Both the position numbers and the translations under genes were made by a program. From assembly GCA_017992885.1 (NCBI GenBank), contig JAGONT010000005.1, forward strand, positions 1 to 64,000: a stretch of DNA of 64,000 bases. Direction: 5' to 3'. Below are positions 20,286-32,787 of this stretch, in pieces (within the stretch, counting starts at the first letter, position 1; each line of letters opens with the position of its first letter). The notes under the pieces are model-generated. The model worked only from the letters and a program-made list of their open reading frames with translations. It did not search any database and was not told the origin of the DNA. The stretch is from Alphaproteobacteria bacterium (GTDB taxonomy: Bacteria > Pseudomonadota > Alphaproteobacteria > UBA9655).

Positions 20286-22232
20286 TTATCTTGTTAAATC
20301 ATCAAGAAGAGTTTTTTGAGGTGTGCCTTCAAGGCTTCGATAAATGGTTATCGTTTCAAGGACTCTCATGACATAGTTTCTTGTTTCAGCATAAGGGATG
20401 AGTTCAATCCAGTCGATGATATCAATGGTTCCTTGACGTGGATCGCCAAAGTCTTTGCACCATCTTGCAACAGGAGTGGGGCCTGCATTATAAGCCGCAA
20501 TGGCTAAGATATAAGAAGAATCAAAATTGTTTAAAAGTTTTGAAAGGTGCGAGGTGCCTAAATGAAGGTTATGCTGGGGGTCAAAAAGCTTGCTTTCGTT
20601 ATGCGTTATCTTTAAAAGCTTGGCTTCTTGAGCGGCAGTTTGTGGCATAAGTTGCAAAAGACCCATAGCTCCGGCAGAACTTTGCACTGTCGGATTAAAG
20701 CGGCTTTCCTGGTAGGCAACGGCCATCACAAGGGCTTTTTCAGGAATTATTTGTCCTTTTTTGGGGATGGCATGGACAGGATAAGCTTTCGCTAAGGCAA
20801 TAGGTTCTTTATATCCTGCCTTCTTAGCTGCCCAAACGACATCATAGGGGGAAAGAGTATGAGCAAGTTGAACGGCCAGCTCTCCTTCGGTCTTTGTTTT
20901 GCTTTGATCTGCAATATGAAGAAGGAATTTGCTGAGTTCATGCTTGGCAGGGTTCCCTAGGTTTTTAAGGATATGAGCTGCTTTTACGATGTCTTTGTTA
21001 TGAAAGTTTTTTTTATCGTTTGCTGAAGCTTTGGAGGTTGAAGCTAAGGAAGGATAAGGAGTGGTACGAATTTTGGCTGCTGCCAATTGTCCATAATAAG
21101 TGGCTTTATACTGTGCCGCTTTTTTATAGTAAGTCTCAGCTTGAGCAATGTTGTTCAAGGCTTCTTGTGTTCGTCCTAGCCAATAAGCTCCTCGGGCTTT
21201 GCTAATAGCTCCTTCAACGTTTGCAAAAAGGGTTGTAAAATGTTGCTGAGCTTCTTTTGGTTTTTCTAAAAATCGCAAAGAAAGCCAGCCTAATAAAAAT
21301 TCAGCGTTGGAGAAATCTTCGCATCCAGATTGTAGCTTATGACTTTTAAGAAGTTGATAAGCTTTTTGATATTCGCCTAGTGCAATAAATTCACGGGCTA
21401 TATAATTTCTTTCTTTCCACCATTTAGGAGCATAGGCGGGACTTTCGGAAGACTTGATGAGGATGTTTGCTGCTAGTTGAAAGTCCTTTTGTTTTCTGTG
21501 CCATTTTGCTGTCTCATATAACAGACCTTCATCCTGTTGCTCTTTAGCGTGTAAAGCTTTCATCTTTTGGAGGGCTATTGATTTGCTGGTTATAAAAGCA
21601 ATCCTAACGTCTGCAATGTTGCGCATAGAGGTGGGAATATGAGAGAGAATCCGCTGAGCATCAGCTACGTTCTCATTCCATAAAAGAAATTGCAGGCGGG
21701 CGATATAATCCTTTTTTTGCAAAAGGTGACCCAAAGAACTTAGAAGTTTCTTTTCTTCAGTTTGAGTAAGTTCCATAGACTTCCAAGCTTCAGCAACGAT
21801 TTTAGCTGCTTTTTGCTTCTCATTTTGAGCTAAAAGCACTTCGGCATAAGCCTTGACACCCATTGGTGTTTGCGGAGGATTTTTTTCAAACCAAGTTAAA
21901 ATTTCTTGAGTGGATCCTTGTGTAGCAATGACCTGCTCAACTTTTTGACAGAGGTTTTGATGGGTGGGCCAGTGTGTGTGGCTATTAAGAAATGTAATAA
22001 GTTCTTGGGGCGTAAATTGCTCTGGATTTCTTAAAATCCCCAACCAATACACAAGCTTTTGGCTCACAGGGCATCCCTTAGCTGGGAGTTTGTTTTGTTT
22101 GTTGATTTGCGCTAAAAGTGCTGACTTACAGGCGTTTACTTCTTGCTCTGGTGATAAAGCAGCAAGCGGCATCGTAGAGTAGGCTCCGATTAACAACGAC
22201 TTGTAGAGTTTTTTAAAGAACGATATGGTCAT
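20286..22232 (-). CDS. slt: Soluble lytic murein transglycosylase
   Basis: The 648-aa protein has a signal peptide, a long alpha-helical superhelical region with TPR-like pairs, and a C-terminal SLT domain. The SLT domain has the catalytic Glu in AYQESRFNP, then GAMGLLQLMPQTA, a G-T-x-x-L segment, AIAAYNAGPTPVARW and ETRNYVMRV. It cleaves peptidoglycan in the periplasm, so this organism keeps a murein layer. It is divergent from dapA with only 31 bp between the two starts. Confidence 0.93.
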   Translation of the reverse strand: MTISFFKKLYKSLLIGAYSTMPLAALSPEQEVNACKSALLAQINKQNKLPAKGCPVSQKLVYWLGILRNPEQFTPQELITFLNSHTHWPTHQNLCQKVEQVIATQGSTQEILTWFEKNPPQTPMGVKAYAEVLLAQNEKQKAAKIVAEAWKSMELTQTEEKKLLSSLGHLLQKKDYIARLQFLLWNENVADAQRILSHIPTSMRNIADVRIAFITSKSIALQKMKALHAKEQQDEGLLYETAKWHRKQKDFQLAANILIKSSESPAYAPKWWKERNYIAREFIALGEYQKAYQLLKSHKLQSGCEDFSNAEFLLGWLSLRFLEKPKEAQQHFTTLFANVEGAISKARGAYWLGRTQEALNNIAQAETYYKKAAQYKATYYGQLAAAKIRTTPYPSLASTSKASANDKKNFHNKDIVKAAHILKNLGNPAKHELSKFLLHIADQSKTKTEGELAVQLAHTLSPYDVVWAAKKAGYKEPIALAKAYPVHAIPKKGQIIPEKALVMAVAYQESRFNPTVQSSAGAMGLLQLMPQTAAQEAKLLKITHNESKLFDPQHNLHLGTSHLSKLLNNFDSSYILAIAAYNAGPTPVARWCKDFGDPRQGTIDIIDWIELIPYAETRNYVMRVLETITIYRSLEGTPQKTLLDDLTR

Positions 22233-22263
22233 AATAGTGATTCTCTTATTAGAAAGATAGAAC

Positions 22264-23159
22264 GTGTTTCAAGGGGTTTATACAGCCATCATTACACCAT
22301 TCCAAAAGGGGAGGGTAGATGAAAAAAAACTTGAAGAGCTTGTGGCTTTGCAAGTTGAAGCGGGTGTTCAGGGGGTTATGGCAGGCGGAACGACAGGAGA
22401 ATCCTTATTTCTTACGGGCGAAGAACAAACGCGAATTTTTGAAATTTGTGCTCATGTGTGTAAAGGTAAAGCTCAGTTGATAGCCAGTACGGGAACGCTT
22501 TCTGCGGAAAATACGATTAGTCTCACCCATCAAGCTCAAAAAGCAGGAGCAAATGCAGCTATCGTTATTACTCCTTGGTATGTAAAGCCGTCGCAAGAGA
22601 GTCTGTATCATTATTATAAAGAGGTTAGCGAAGGGGTGAAGCTCCCCTTTATTATTTACAATAACCCCACTCGGACGGGTGTCGATATTTCATTTGAAAC
22701 GTTGGTTAAGTTAATGACTTTTAATAATATTCAAGGGTATAAAGATTCTTCCTCATGTCTTCAAAGAACCTCTAAACTAAAATGCCAGTTGGGAGATCGT
22801 CTAAGTCTTTTGGCAGGCAATGATGATCCTTTTGCCGCTTACTTAGGCATGGGAGGAGATGGGGGAATTTTGGCGGCCGCTAACGTTGTTCCTGATATTT
22901 GCGTTACTTTAATGACAGCGTGGACTGAGGGAGAGCTTCCTCTTTTTAAAACCACATGGAAAAAAATATTTCCTTTGCTCTCCGCTTTAGCTCTTGAAAC
23001 GAATCCTGCTCCTATTAAATACGCAATGATGCTTGTTCATGGTATTTCTGCAGAAATGCGTCTGCCCTTTAGCCTGGTACAACCCTCAACGCAACGTGCA
23101 ATTGAAGAGGCTCTTGAAGGTCTTGGACTTTGGAAACGCTTGGATTTTGTGAGGAGCCA

Positions 23160-23163
<4 letters not shown>
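22264..23163 (+). CDS. dapA: 4-hydroxy-tetrahydrodipicolinate synthase
   Basis: The 299-aa enzyme (GTG start) makes hydroxy-tetrahydrodipicolinate from pyruvate and aspartate semialdehyde for lysine and meso-diaminopimelate. It shows AIITPF, GGTTGES, the tyrosine in [10 protein letters not shown], the Schiff-base lysine in GYKDSS and the AGNDDPF segment. Its stop overlaps the start of smpB (ATGA). Its promoter must lie inside the 5' end of the divergent slt gene. Confidence 0.96.
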
Positions 23164-24654
<1,491 letters not shown>

Positions 24655-24684
24655 AGTGCACTAGATTTTAGATCGAGACATTTA

Positions 24685-25794
24685 ATGAAAAAAGTGATTC
24701 TTCCTTGTTTGCTTTTGTGCTGGTTTTTACGTGTTGATCTATGTACCGCAGATGATCAGAATATTAATAAATCTGTTAAAATTTTAGATCAATATATTCA
24801 AAATCAAATTAATGAAAAAAAAGCTATTGGCTGCGCCGTTGCAGTTGTGGATCACGGGAAAATAATATTTATAAAGGCTTATGGAAGCCGTAAAAAAGGA
24901 GAGAAAAGCCCTGTAAATCTTAAGACGATTTTTCAATTAGGTTCAATCTCGAAACCCATTTCTGCAACCTTAGTGGCAATTTTGGTAAAAGAAAATCTTT
25001 TGAAATTTGATTCTCCAATGATCAACTGGTACTCTGAAATTTCATCTGAAACGACTGTACAACACGTTTTAAGTCATACAACAGGATATAAACGGACGGG
25101 ATGGAATCAAAAAATTGAAGAATATCAAAGTAGAGAAAGTCTCCTAAAACAGCTCGCTCTCTCCCAACAAAATAAGCCTGGGCATGAATATGATTACCAT
25201 AACGTGGCGTATAGTCTTATTGAAGAGGTGGTGATCGCCTCTTTGCAACAGACCTTTAAAGATTCTTTAGAAACTAAGTTGTTTCACCCCCTTGCGATGC
25301 GTGAGGTTATGGTAGGAGATTTGGACTTTAATCAACAACCAAACGTTGCATGGCCCCATAAACAAAATAAAAAAGGTATCATGCAACCCTGTAAAAATTA
25401 TTCACGGGCTTACCATCGCTCTGTAAGCTCTGCAGGAGGACTTAGTGCCAATATTACAGATATGGCGATATTTCTTCAACTTCAGCTGGGGGCAAGACCA
25501 GACATTCTTGAGGTTCAAGACCTGTTACCGTTTCAGACGCCGGTCATCAGTGCGCCTGATGCTCTCAACTGGTTCAAGCAAGACATTAAAGGTGACTTAA
25601 AATCCTATTATGGGCTGGGATGGCGTATTCTTGATAATAATGAGAAAAGAATTATTTTTCATGGGGGCTGGTTAAAAGGCTTTCAGAATTTCTTAGGATT
25701 TATGCCTGATCGTCAAGTAGGAATTGTTATTCTCCATAATGGTGAAAGTTCATTGAGTACAAAAGCCGCAATGATGTTTTTCAATTCGCTGTAA
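24685..25794 (+). CDS. Secreted serine hydrolase (class C beta-lactamase/EstB family)
   Basis: The 369-aa product has a signal peptide and the beta-lactamase/penicillin-binding fold. The nucleophile is S87 in LGSISKP (SxxK with K90), a YHN motif serves as Y-x-N, and a C-terminal HGG replaces K-T-G. Proteins with HGG are often peptidases or esterases rather than true beta-lactamases. It lies 30 bp after obgE on the same strand. Whether it hydrolyses beta-lactams cannot be told from the sequence. Confidence 0.85.
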   Translation: MKKVILPCLLLCWFLRVDLCTADDQNINKSVKILDQYIQNQINEKKAIGCAVAVVDHGKIIFIKAYGSRKKGEKSPVNLKTIFQLGSISKPISATLVAILVKENLLKFDSPMINWYSEISSETTVQHVLSHTTGYKRTGWNQKIEEYQSRESLLKQLALSQQNKPGHEYDYHNVAYSLIEEVVIASLQQTFKDSLETKLFHPLAMREVMVGDLDFNQQPNVAWPHKQNKKGIMQPCKNYSRAYHRSVSSAGGLSANITDMAIFLQLQLGARPDILEVQDLLPFQTPVISAPDALNWFKQDIKGDLKSYYGLGWRILDNNEKRIIFHGGWLKGFQNFLGFMPDRQVGIVILHNGESSLSTKAAMMFFNSL

Positions 25795-25803
25795 GCTTGA
25801 GAC

Positions 25804-26346
25804 TCAGCGTTTGGCACAAATTTCAGTAGGATGTTTTATTTTTTCTCTCCCTGAAACTGAAAATTGCATAATGGGTGCCATTTGGCCAGGGAGGGTAACC
25901 ATGGGCCGTTCATCAATTTTAATGGCCCCCATGTGCTCGTAGAAACCCAAAGCGTGAGGGTCAGACCAAAATGTAAAGTCTGTCCATCCTCTTGTTTGTG
26001 CTGCTTGAATACAATGATCCCAAAGTAGTCGACCATACCCTTGACCAATAAACTGTGTGCTTAAGAAAAAATAATCCAATTCTAACAAATCTTCATTTGT
26101 TTTAAAAAGGTAGTAACCGATCGTCCCTTGTGGAGACTCAGCTATAGATCCAAAAGCCTCATCAAAATACGTCTCATCAGAAATACCAAAGATTTTCATA
26201 AATCGATCTAGACCCTTATCGGTATACCCCCAATAGGCTTTGCCGGCGCGCATCAGATGATTGATCAGTTCTAAGTCTATCGACTGAATCCATCGAAATT
26301 GTAAGGTTTTTAGGGATTGAGTTAATGTACTGTCCAATGATGTCAT
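25804..26346 (-). CDS. GNAT-family N-acetyltransferase
   Basis: The 180-aa protein has the GNAT core: a YYLFKTNEDLLELDYFFL strand pair, the acetyl-CoA loop QFIGQGYGRLLWDHC, and the FYEHMGA motif before the last strand. The substrate is unknown. It converges with the serine hydrolase gene, the two stops being about 10 bp apart. Confidence 0.85.
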   Translation of the reverse strand: MTSLDSTLTQSLKTLQFRWIQSIDLELINHLMRAGKAYWGYTDKGLDRFMKIFGISDETYFDEAFGSIAESPQGTIGYYLFKTNEDLLELDYFFLSTQFIGQGYGRLLWDHCIQAAQTRGWTDFTFWSDPHALGFYEHMGAIKIDERPMVTLPGQMAPIMQFSVSGREKIKHPTEICAKR

Positions 26347-26435
26347 TCCATTGTTTTAGATGCTATTGTTACTCTTTTCTTCCGTCTTTATGTTTCTTCA
26401 TTGACAAGGTGAATAGCAGCTAAAAGTCACGATTC

Positions 26436-27683
26436 TTACAAAATCATCATAACAGGATTTTCAATTAACTCCTTAAAGACTTTTAAGAACTGAGCTCCCA
26501 CAGCTCCATCCACGACGCGATGATCAACAGAGAGAGTACATGTCATCAGTGTTGCAACCGTAAGGACGCCTTTCTTCACTATTGGACGTTCTTCACCCAT
26601 TCCTACAGCGAGAATACAGCCTTGGGGAGGATTAATAATGGCTGAAAATTCCTTGACACCATACATGCCAAGATTTGACAAGCTAAAAGTCCCTCCTTGG
26701 AATTCTTCAGGTTTAAGCTTTCCTTCACGGGCACGTAAAGCCAAGGCTTTCATTTCGTGAGAAATCTCAATTAATCCCCTCGTTCCGGCTTGGCGGATGA
26801 CAGGGGTAATGAGTCCCCCTTCTATCGCAACCGCAACAGAGACATCTGCGGAGGTATATTGGTAAATTTGATCCTCAATCCACGATGCATTTGCGGAAGG
26901 AACGCGGGTTAAAGCAATGCCACAAGCTTTAATGACAAAATCATTCACAGAAAGTTTATAAGCTCCCTCTGCTCGCTTATTGATTTGCTCTCGGGCTTTT
27001 AAGAGAGCATCAATTTCACATTCAACGGTCAGATAAAAATGAGGAATTGTTTGCTTTGCTTCAACCAAGCGTTTGGCTATGATTTTGCGAATATTTGATG
27101 TTGGCATTACCTTATAGGTTGGTTCATATCCTGAGAGAAGAGCTGAGGGCGGGGAGGACCTTGACATCCCTCCTTGAGTTAAAGCTTGTTCAACATCTGC
27201 CTTTATAATACGACCTCGAGGACCAGACCCAGTAATAGATTCTAAATTCAGGCTCTCTTTTTCCGCAATACGCCGCGCTAAAGGTGTTGCAAACATCCGA
27301 GAGTCTTGCGGGACAACTGTTTGATGGGGAATAACTTTTAATTCGGTCTTTGTCTCAGGGGAGGGAAGGGGAGAGTCTTCCTTTTTTTCAGGTTTAGGAA
27401 GAGTTTCTGCCTTTACAGTCTCAAGAGCTGAAGCTTTTTCCCCTTCCTCAAGAAGAAGACCAATGAGTTGGTTAACTTTTACCCCCTCAGTTCCTTCAGG
27501 AACAATGATTTTACCGAGAGAGCCTTCGTCCACAGCTTCCACTTCCATCGTGGCTTTATCAGTTTCAATTTCGGCAATCACATCACCTGCTTTAACCGTT
27601 TCTCCTTCTTTTTTATGCCATTTGACAAGATTTCCTTCTGTCATGGTTGGAGAAAGTGCGGGCATTAAGATTTCAATGGGCAT
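26436..27683 (-). CDS. pdhC: Pyruvate dehydrogenase E2 (dihydrolipoamide acetyltransferase)
   Basis: The 415-aa protein has one N-terminal lipoyl domain (lysine in EIETDKATMEVEA), a proline-rich linker, a peripheral subunit-binding domain (ATPLARRIAEKE, GSGPRGRI) and the catalytic acyltransferase domain ending in LSVDHRVVDGAVGAQFL (His and Asp of the active site). It carries acetyl groups from E1 to CoA. It is third in the pdhA-pdhB-pdhC operon. No E3 gene follows here. Confidence 0.96.
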   Translation of the reverse strand: MPIEILMPALSPTMTEGNLVKWHKKEGETVKAGDVIAEIETDKATMEVEAVDEGSLGKIIVPEGTEGVKVNQLIGLLLEEGEKASALETVKAETLPKPEKKEDSPLPSPETKTELKVIPHQTVVPQDSRMFATPLARRIAEKESLNLESITGSGPRGRIIKADVEQALTQGGMSRSSPPSALLSGYEPTYKVMPTSNIRKIIAKRLVEAKQTIPHFYLTVECEIDALLKAREQINKRAEGAYKLSVNDFVIKACGIALTRVPSANASWIEDQIYQYTSADVSVAVAIEGGLITPVIRQAGTRGLIEISHEMKALALRAREGKLKPEEFQGGTFSLSNLGMYGVKEFSAIINPPQGCILAVGMGEERPIVKKGVLTVATLMTCTLSVDHRVVDGAVGAQFLKVFKELIENPVMMIL

Positions 27684-27701
27684 CCTTAGATCCTCTTGTT
27701 T

Positions 27702-28703
27702 TTATGATCGGTAACATACATTTTTGGCAGCTTCTACAATAGCTTCAGTCTGAGGAAGCGCTAAGGATTCTAAATTAGCAGCATAAGGCATGGGAACGTC
27801 AGCTCCTGTTACGCGGACAACAGGGGCGTCGAGATAATCAAAAGCTTGCTCCATCATAAGGGCGGCAATTTCAGAACCAATGCCCGCAAATGGCCAACTT
27901 TCTTCAATGCTTACAAGACGATTTGTTTTCATTACCGATTGGGTAATTGTTTCTACATCAAGTGGACGAAGAGATCTTAAATCAATAACTTCTGCTTCTA
28001 TTCCCATATCGGCTAAAATTTCAGCTGCTTCCAGTGCTTTGCCCACCATAATCGAAAAAGCTGTGAGGGTGACATCTTTCCCTTCGCGCCGAATATGGGC
28101 CTTGCCAATAGGAAGAATATGCTCGGGATCTGTTGAAACATCGTCAAAGTGATGTCCATATAACAGTTCATGTTCTAAGAAAACAACAGGATTTGGATCA
28201 CGAATGGCGGCTTTTAACAGAGCCTTTGCATCTCCAGCACTATAGGGGCTGATGACTTTTAAACCAGGACAATGGGCATACCAACTTGCAAAACAATGGG
28301 AATGTTGTGCTCCTACCCGAGAAGCCGCACCATTTGGGCCACGGAAAACAATGGGGCAACCCATTTGTCCTCCCGACATATAAAGCGTTTTCGCTGCAGA
28401 ATTGATGATCTGATCAATCGCTTGCATAGAAAAATTAAAGGTCATAAATTCAATGATGGGACGAAGACCGCCAAAGGCAGCTCCTACCCCAAGGCCTGCA
28501 AATCCATGTTCTGTAATTGGCGTATCAATAACCCTTTCAGGGCCAAAAGTATCCAAAAGACCTTGGCTAACTTTATAGGCTCCATTATATTCAGCGACTT
28601 CCTCGCCCAATAAAAAAACGGTGGGATCACGATGCATTTCTTCAGCCATCGCATCTCTAAGGGCTTCTCTGACGGTCATTGAAGTGAGGGATTGAGGAAT
28701 CAT
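27702..28703 (-). CDS. pdhB: Pyruvate dehydrogenase E1 beta subunit
   Basis: The protein has [15 protein letters not shown], the [19 protein letters not shown] region, and the C-terminal transketolase domain with [10 protein letters not shown] and [12 protein letters not shown]. The ATG at 28703 (MIPQSLTS) is preferred, because the in-frame TTG at 28733 would overlap pdhA. Unlike many alphaproteobacterial E1 beta subunits, it carries no N-terminal lipoyl domain. It forms the E1 tetramer with the product of the gene just upstream. Confidence 0.95.
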   Translation of the reverse strand: MIPQSLTSMTVREALRDAMAEEMHRDPTVFLLGEEVAEYNGAYKVSQGLLDTFGPERVIDTPITEHGFAGLGVGAAFGGLRPIIEFMTFNFSMQAIDQIINSAAKTLYMSGGQMGCPIVFRGPNGAASRVGAQHSHCFASWYAHCPGLKVISPYSAGDAKALLKAAIRDPNPVVFLEHELLYGHHFDDVSTDPEHILPIGKAHIRREGKDVTLTAFSIMVGKALEAAEILADMGIEAEVIDLRSLRPLDVETITQSVMKTNRLVSIEESWPFAGIGSEIAALMMEQAFDYLDAPVVRVTGADVPMPYAANLESLALPQTEAIVEAAKNVCYRS

Positions 28704-28725
28704 GGGGATCTCTAGGTGATTTGAA

Positions 28726-29712
28726 TTAAGCAAAGGGAACCTCTTCTTTTAAGATATCCGTATAAAGTTCAGAAGGATCAGGCTCAGGAGAAGTTTTTGC
28801 AAATTCAACAGCTTCCAAAACAATGGTCTTAATCTCATTCTCAATAGCCTTAACTTGATCCTCGGTAATTTTAAGAGTCTTGGTCATATATGTTTTGAAA
28901 TGATCAATTGGATCTCTGTTAATTTTAATGCCTTCAACTTCATCTTTAGAACGATACTTAGCAGGATCTGACATGGAATGACCACGATAACGATACGTAT
29001 CCAACTCAAGAATATAAGGTCCTTTCCCTGAGCGTGCATGCTCAACGGCACGTTTTGAGGCTTCTATAATGTCTAATAGCTCCATTCCGTCAACTTTCTC
29101 GCCTGGGATACTCCATCCTTGCCCACGACCATAATAATTAGGACCTGCAGAAGATCGTTCGACAGATGTTCCCATCCCATACTTATTGTTTTCAATAACG
29201 TAAACAACGGGAAGTTTCCACAGCGCGGCCATATTATAGGATTCATAGACTTGACCCTGATTTGAGGCTCCATCCCCCATGTAGGCTATGCATACGCCTT
29301 GATCTTTCTTATATTTATGGGCAAACGCAAGGCCTGTGCCGATAGGCACTTGGGCCCCTACAATTCCATGACCGCCGTAAAAATTTTTCTCACGGCTAAA
29401 CATATGCATAGAGCCGCCTTTGCCCTTTGAGTACCCATCTTTGCGACCTGTAAGTTCGGCCATCACGCCCTTAGGATCCATTCCACAGACAAGCATGTGT
29501 CCATGATCACGATAAGCTGTAATGACAGAATCCTCAGGTTTTAGGACAGATTGGATGCCCACGACGATGGCTTCTTGTCCAATATAAAGGTGACAAAATC
29601 CTGCAATTAATCCCATGCCATAAAGCTGGGCTGCGCGTTCTTCAAATCGACGGATCAGAAGCATATGATGATAGGCTTTTAAAGCCGCTTCGGTAGAAAT
29701 CAATTGTGACAA
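28726..29712 (-). CDS. pdhA: Pyruvate dehydrogenase E1 alpha subunit
   Basis: The 328-aa thiamine-diphosphate subunit has [24 protein letters not shown], and the diphosphate motif from GDGASNQG to ENNKYGMGT, then the phosphorylation-loop-like [16 protein letters not shown]. With PdhB it decarboxylates pyruvate. It is first in the operon; LysE-type gene 29787 precedes it on the same strand by 74 bp. Confidence 0.96.
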   Translation of the reverse strand: MSQLISTEAALKAYHHMLLIRRFEERAAQLYGMGLIAGFCHLYIGQEAIVVGIQSVLKPEDSVITAYRDHGHMLVCGMDPKGVMAELTGRKDGYSKGKGGSMHMFSREKNFYGGHGIVGAQVPIGTGLAFAHKYKKDQGVCIAYMGDGASNQGQVYESYNMAALWKLPVVYVIENNKYGMGTSVERSSAGPNYYGRGQGWSIPGEKVDGMELLDIIEASKRAVEHARSGKGPYILELDTYRYRGHSMSDPAKYRSKDEVEGIKINRDPIDHFKTYMTKTLKITEDQVKAIENEIKTIVLEAVEFAKTSPEPDPSELYTDILKEEVPFA

Positions 29713-29786
29713 AACTATCCTCTTAATTACCTCATTAATATACCATAATTACCTAGAAATTGGCTGGTTGACAACCCAGTTTTCAT

Positions 29787-30416
29787 TTAAGTGATACTCA
29801 ACAGCATATAAGCAGAAAATGCGCATAACATAATACCTGAGGATCGGTTAATCCAAAGAAGCTGTCGATCTGAAAGTTTGTGGTGCATAAAGTGTACGGT
29901 TGTACTTAAAGAAAGCCACCAAGCATTGGCTCCCACAAAGACACCTACCACAAGAACAAGCGCTTGCGAGAAAGAATCTTCCAAAGGAGCAATCCCCATC
30001 GCTGAAAAAGCAGCTGCAAAGACAATCAACGTCAGGGGATTAGAGACGGTGAGTAAAAAAGCTGAGGTGAGGCTACTCAGGAGGGTTGTTTCTTCTTCAC
30101 TTTCGGCGTTACTTTGTCGGAGAGGGGCGCGTAAAATGGAAAAGCCAATCCACCCTAAAAGGATCCCCCCAAAAAGGCGCAAATAAAAATCATTGTTTTT
30201 TATAAAATCTGCAACACTCGCTAAACTAAATCCAGCAACGGCACCATAAAACGTATCGGCAAGTCCAGCGCCAAACCCTGTTGCAAGTCCTAAAGCATAG
30301 CTTCCTGCAAGCGTTCTACGAATACACAAAACACCGATAGGTCCAACAGGAGCGGCGATAATAAAACCAACGAGCATGCCCTTAAAAAACAAGGTGAAGT
30401 AAAGTGAAATAACCAT
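29787..30416 (-). CDS. LysE/RhtB-family amino-acid exporter
   Basis: The 209-aa protein has about six membrane segments. The family signature is visible near the N-terminus (FIIAAPVGPIGVLCIRRTL), followed by GFGAGLADTFYGAVAGF and an NPLT motif in SNPLTLIVFAAAF. It would export an amino acid or derivative; the substrate is not predictable. It is divergent from the acyl-CoA dehydrogenase gene. Confidence 0.9.
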   Translation of the reverse strand: MVISLYFTLFFKGMLVGFIIAAPVGPIGVLCIRRTLAGSYALGLATGFGAGLADTFYGAVAGFSLASVADFIKNNDFYLRLFGGILLGWIGFSILRAPLRQSNAESEEETTLLSSLTSAFLLTVSNPLTLIVFAAAFSAMGIAPLEDSFSQALVLVVGVFVGANAWWLSLSTTVHFMHHKLSDRQLLWINRSSGIMLCAFSAYMLLSIT

Positions 30417-30565
30417 GGAACTGTTAACCGCTCATTCATTTAATGTTTTAGCGACTTTCATCTAAAAGAAGCTTACACGCAAGCGTTACGAACAAAATTC
30501 TTGGTCTTTATCCATTTTTTCTGTCATACTCGAAAAAGAAAAATAAGAAAAAATCAGGCAATTTC

Positions 30566-31711
30566 ATGCATTTTTTTCTGTCAGAAGAACAGCTTGCTTT
30601 TCAAGAAACAGCTCGTATCTTCGCCCAAAAAGAAATGGCTCCTTATGCTCAAAAGTGGGATGAAGAGTGTATTTTTCCCGTAGAAACTTTACGCAAAGCC
30701 GCAAACTTAGGTTTCGGAGGCCTTTATGTCCGCCCAGAACTAGGCGGTTGTGGCCTAGGTCGTTTAGAGGCGTCTCTGATTTTTGAAGAGCTTTCGACGG
30801 CTTGTGTTTCAACATCAGCCTATCTTTCCATCCATAATATGGTCTCCTGGATGATTGACGTTTTCGGTAACCCCGCTCAACAACAGCAATGGCTTCCTCG
30901 CCTGATAACCATGGAATTCCTTTCAAGTTATTGTCTCACCGAACCGAGTGCTGGTTCGGATGCCGCCTCTTTAAAAACAAAAGCCACTAAAGACGATCAG
31001 GATTACATTCTTAATGGAGAAAAATCCTTTATTTCTGGAGGAAGCGCCAGTGACATTTACCTTTGTATGGTACGCACTGGACAAGAAGGGCCTAAAGGAA
31101 TTACGGCCCTTGTTGTTGAAAAGGGAACGCCGGGGTTAAGCTTTGGTAAAAAAGAAAAGAAAATGGGGTGGAATAGCCAACCTACTACCACAGTGATTTT
31201 TCAAAACTGTCGTGTCCCCATAGCCAATCGCCTAGGTGAAGAAGGAGAGGGGTTTAAAATGGCTATGAAAGGTCTTGAAGGGGGGCGCCTCAATATTGCT
31301 TCTTGTTCATTAGGAGGGGCGAGATTTTGCCTTGAAGCCACAACATCTTACTTGCAAGATCGCTCTCAGTTTGGGAAAAAACTTGCTGATTTTGAAGCTC
31401 TGCAATTTCGTCTTGCTGATATGGCGACAGACCTTGAGGCTGCACGTTTGATGGTTCATCAAGCGGCCCTCAAACTCCAAGCCGAACATCCTGATGCAAC
31501 TCTCGCGTGCGCCATGGCCAAACGCTTTGCAACGGATGTGGGTTTTCGCGTTGCGAATGAGGCTCTGCAGCTTCATGGAGGATATGGTTACATCAAAGAT
31601 TATCAAATTGAACGCTATGTCCGGGATCTACGCGTTCACCAAATTTTAGAAGGGACCAATGAAATTATGCGCCTCATCATTGCTCGAAAATTATTGGGAG
31701 AAAAATCATGA
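30566..31711 (+). CDS. Acyl-CoA dehydrogenase (isobutyryl-CoA dehydrogenase type)
   Basis: The 381-aa flavoenzyme shows the N-terminal [15 protein letters not shown], the flavin motif [17 protein letters not shown], and the C-terminal [20 protein letters not shown] with [10 protein letters not shown]; the catalytic Glu lies in this last motif. Its operon partners act on 3-hydroxyisobutyryl-CoA and 3-hydroxyisobutyrate, which points to isobutyryl-CoA as substrate in valine breakdown. It overlaps the next gene by ATGA. Confidence 0.9.
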   Translation: MHFFLSEEQLAFQETARIFAQKEMAPYAQKWDEECIFPVETLRKAANLGFGGLYVRPELGGCGLGRLEASLIFEELSTACVSTSAYLSIHNMVSWMIDVFGNPAQQQQWLPRLITMEFLSSYCLTEPSAGSDAASLKTKATKDDQDYILNGEKSFISGGSASDIYLCMVRTGQEGPKGITALVVEKGTPGLSFGKKEKKMGWNSQPTTTVIFQNCRVPIANRLGEEGEGFKMAMKGLEGGRLNIASCSLGGARFCLEATTSYLQDRSQFGKKLADFEALQFRLADMATDLEAARLMVHQAALKLQAEHPDATLACAMAKRFATDVGFRVANEALQLHGGYGYIKDYQIERYVRDLRVHQILEGTNEIMRLIIARKLLGEKS

Positions 31712-32787
31712 GAGAAACCGCTATAGCTCATGTCTCAGAAAACCAGGAACTTCTAAGCAACATTCATCGGAATGTAGGATGGATTACCCTGAATCGCCCA
31801 AAGGCTCTTAATGCTCTTTCTTTAGCAATGATTCGAAGTTTTACTGATCTTTTAAAAGAATGGGAGCAAAACACATCTCTCAATACGATTATCATTCAAG
31901 GTGCAGGTGATAAAGCCTTTTGTGCGGGGGGTGATGTCCGCGCCGTCTATGAAGCAAAAAAAGCAGGAGATTTTTATACTTGTGATGCCTTTTTTCGGGA
32001 AGAATATACGCTCAATGCCTTTATCCATGGGTATACAAAACCTTATGTCTCTCTGTTAGATGGTATCGCAATGGGAGGAGGTTTAGGAATTGCTATCAAT
32101 GGATCTCATCGAATTGTCACCGAACGAGCTATTTTGGCTATGCCAGAAACAGGAATTGGATTTTTTCCTGATGTGGGTGCAACAACTTTTTTAAACAAAA
32201 TGCAGGGCGTTGTAGGTCTTTATGTGGGACTCACCAGCATACGCTTGACGGCAGCAGATGCCCTTTGGACGGGACTTGCCACCCATTTTATGCCCTCCTC
32301 ATCTCTTCCTCTGTTTAAGGCTGCTTTAAAGAAGGGAACGTCACTTGAAGAAGCTCTGACAACCTTTTGCCAAACCTCTTTCGATCAGGGGTTCTTAGAA
32401 ACGCATATCGAACTCATTGAGAAGCATTTTAATCAACTCTCTCTTATGGATATCATGGAAAGCCTTGCTCAAGACTCCTCTCCTTTTGCTCTCAATACCT
32501 ATAGTACGTTAAGAGCTAAATCACCTACAAGTTTGGCTGTTACTTTTCGCCAGCTTCAAGAAGGAAAACCATTATCCTTTACGGAAAGGATGAAACGAGA
32601 ATTTCGTCTTAGTCAGCACTTCATTGCAGGTCATGATTTTGCAGAAGGTGTACGAGCTGTTTTGGTTGATAAAACCCATCTTCCTCGGTGGAAACCGACT
32701 TCTTTAGAAGACGTAAGAGCTGAAGACATTAATCTTTTCTTTACCTCTCTCGGGGAAAAAGAGCTCGTTTTAGGGAGGACTCCATGA
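31708..32787 (+). CDS. 3-hydroxyisobutyryl-CoA hydrolase
   Basis: The 359-aa member of the enoyl-CoA hydratase/isomerase family is long, as usual for HIBYL-CoA hydrolases. It has the oxyanion region [27 protein letters not shown], and catalytic-site [14 protein letters not shown]. It releases CoA from 3-hydroxyisobutyryl-CoA. It overlaps both neighbours by 4 bp, so the three genes are translationally coupled. Confidence 0.92.
   Translation: MRETAIAHVSENQELLSNIHRNVGWITLNRPKALNALSLAMIRSFTDLLKEWEQNTSLNTIIIQGAGDKAFCAGGDVRAVYEAKKAGDFYTCDAFFREEYTLNAFIHGYTKPYVSLLDGIAMGGGLGIAINGSHRIVTERAILAMPETGIGFFPDVGATTFLNKMQGVVGLYVGLTSIRLTAADALWTGLATHFMPSSSLPLFKAALKKGTSLEEALTTFCQTSFDQGFLETHIELIEKHFNQLSLMDIMESLAQDSSPFALNTYSTLRAKSPTSLAVTFRQLQEGKPLSFTERMKREFRLSQHFIAGHDFAEGVRAVLVDKTHLPRWKPTSLEDVRAEDINLFFTSLGEKELVLGRTP

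Noticed and set aside
24685-25794. Calling the serine hydrolase an AmpC beta-lactamase
   Set aside because: It has SxxK and Y-x-N but HGG instead of K-T-G, which is common in esterases and peptidases of the same fold.
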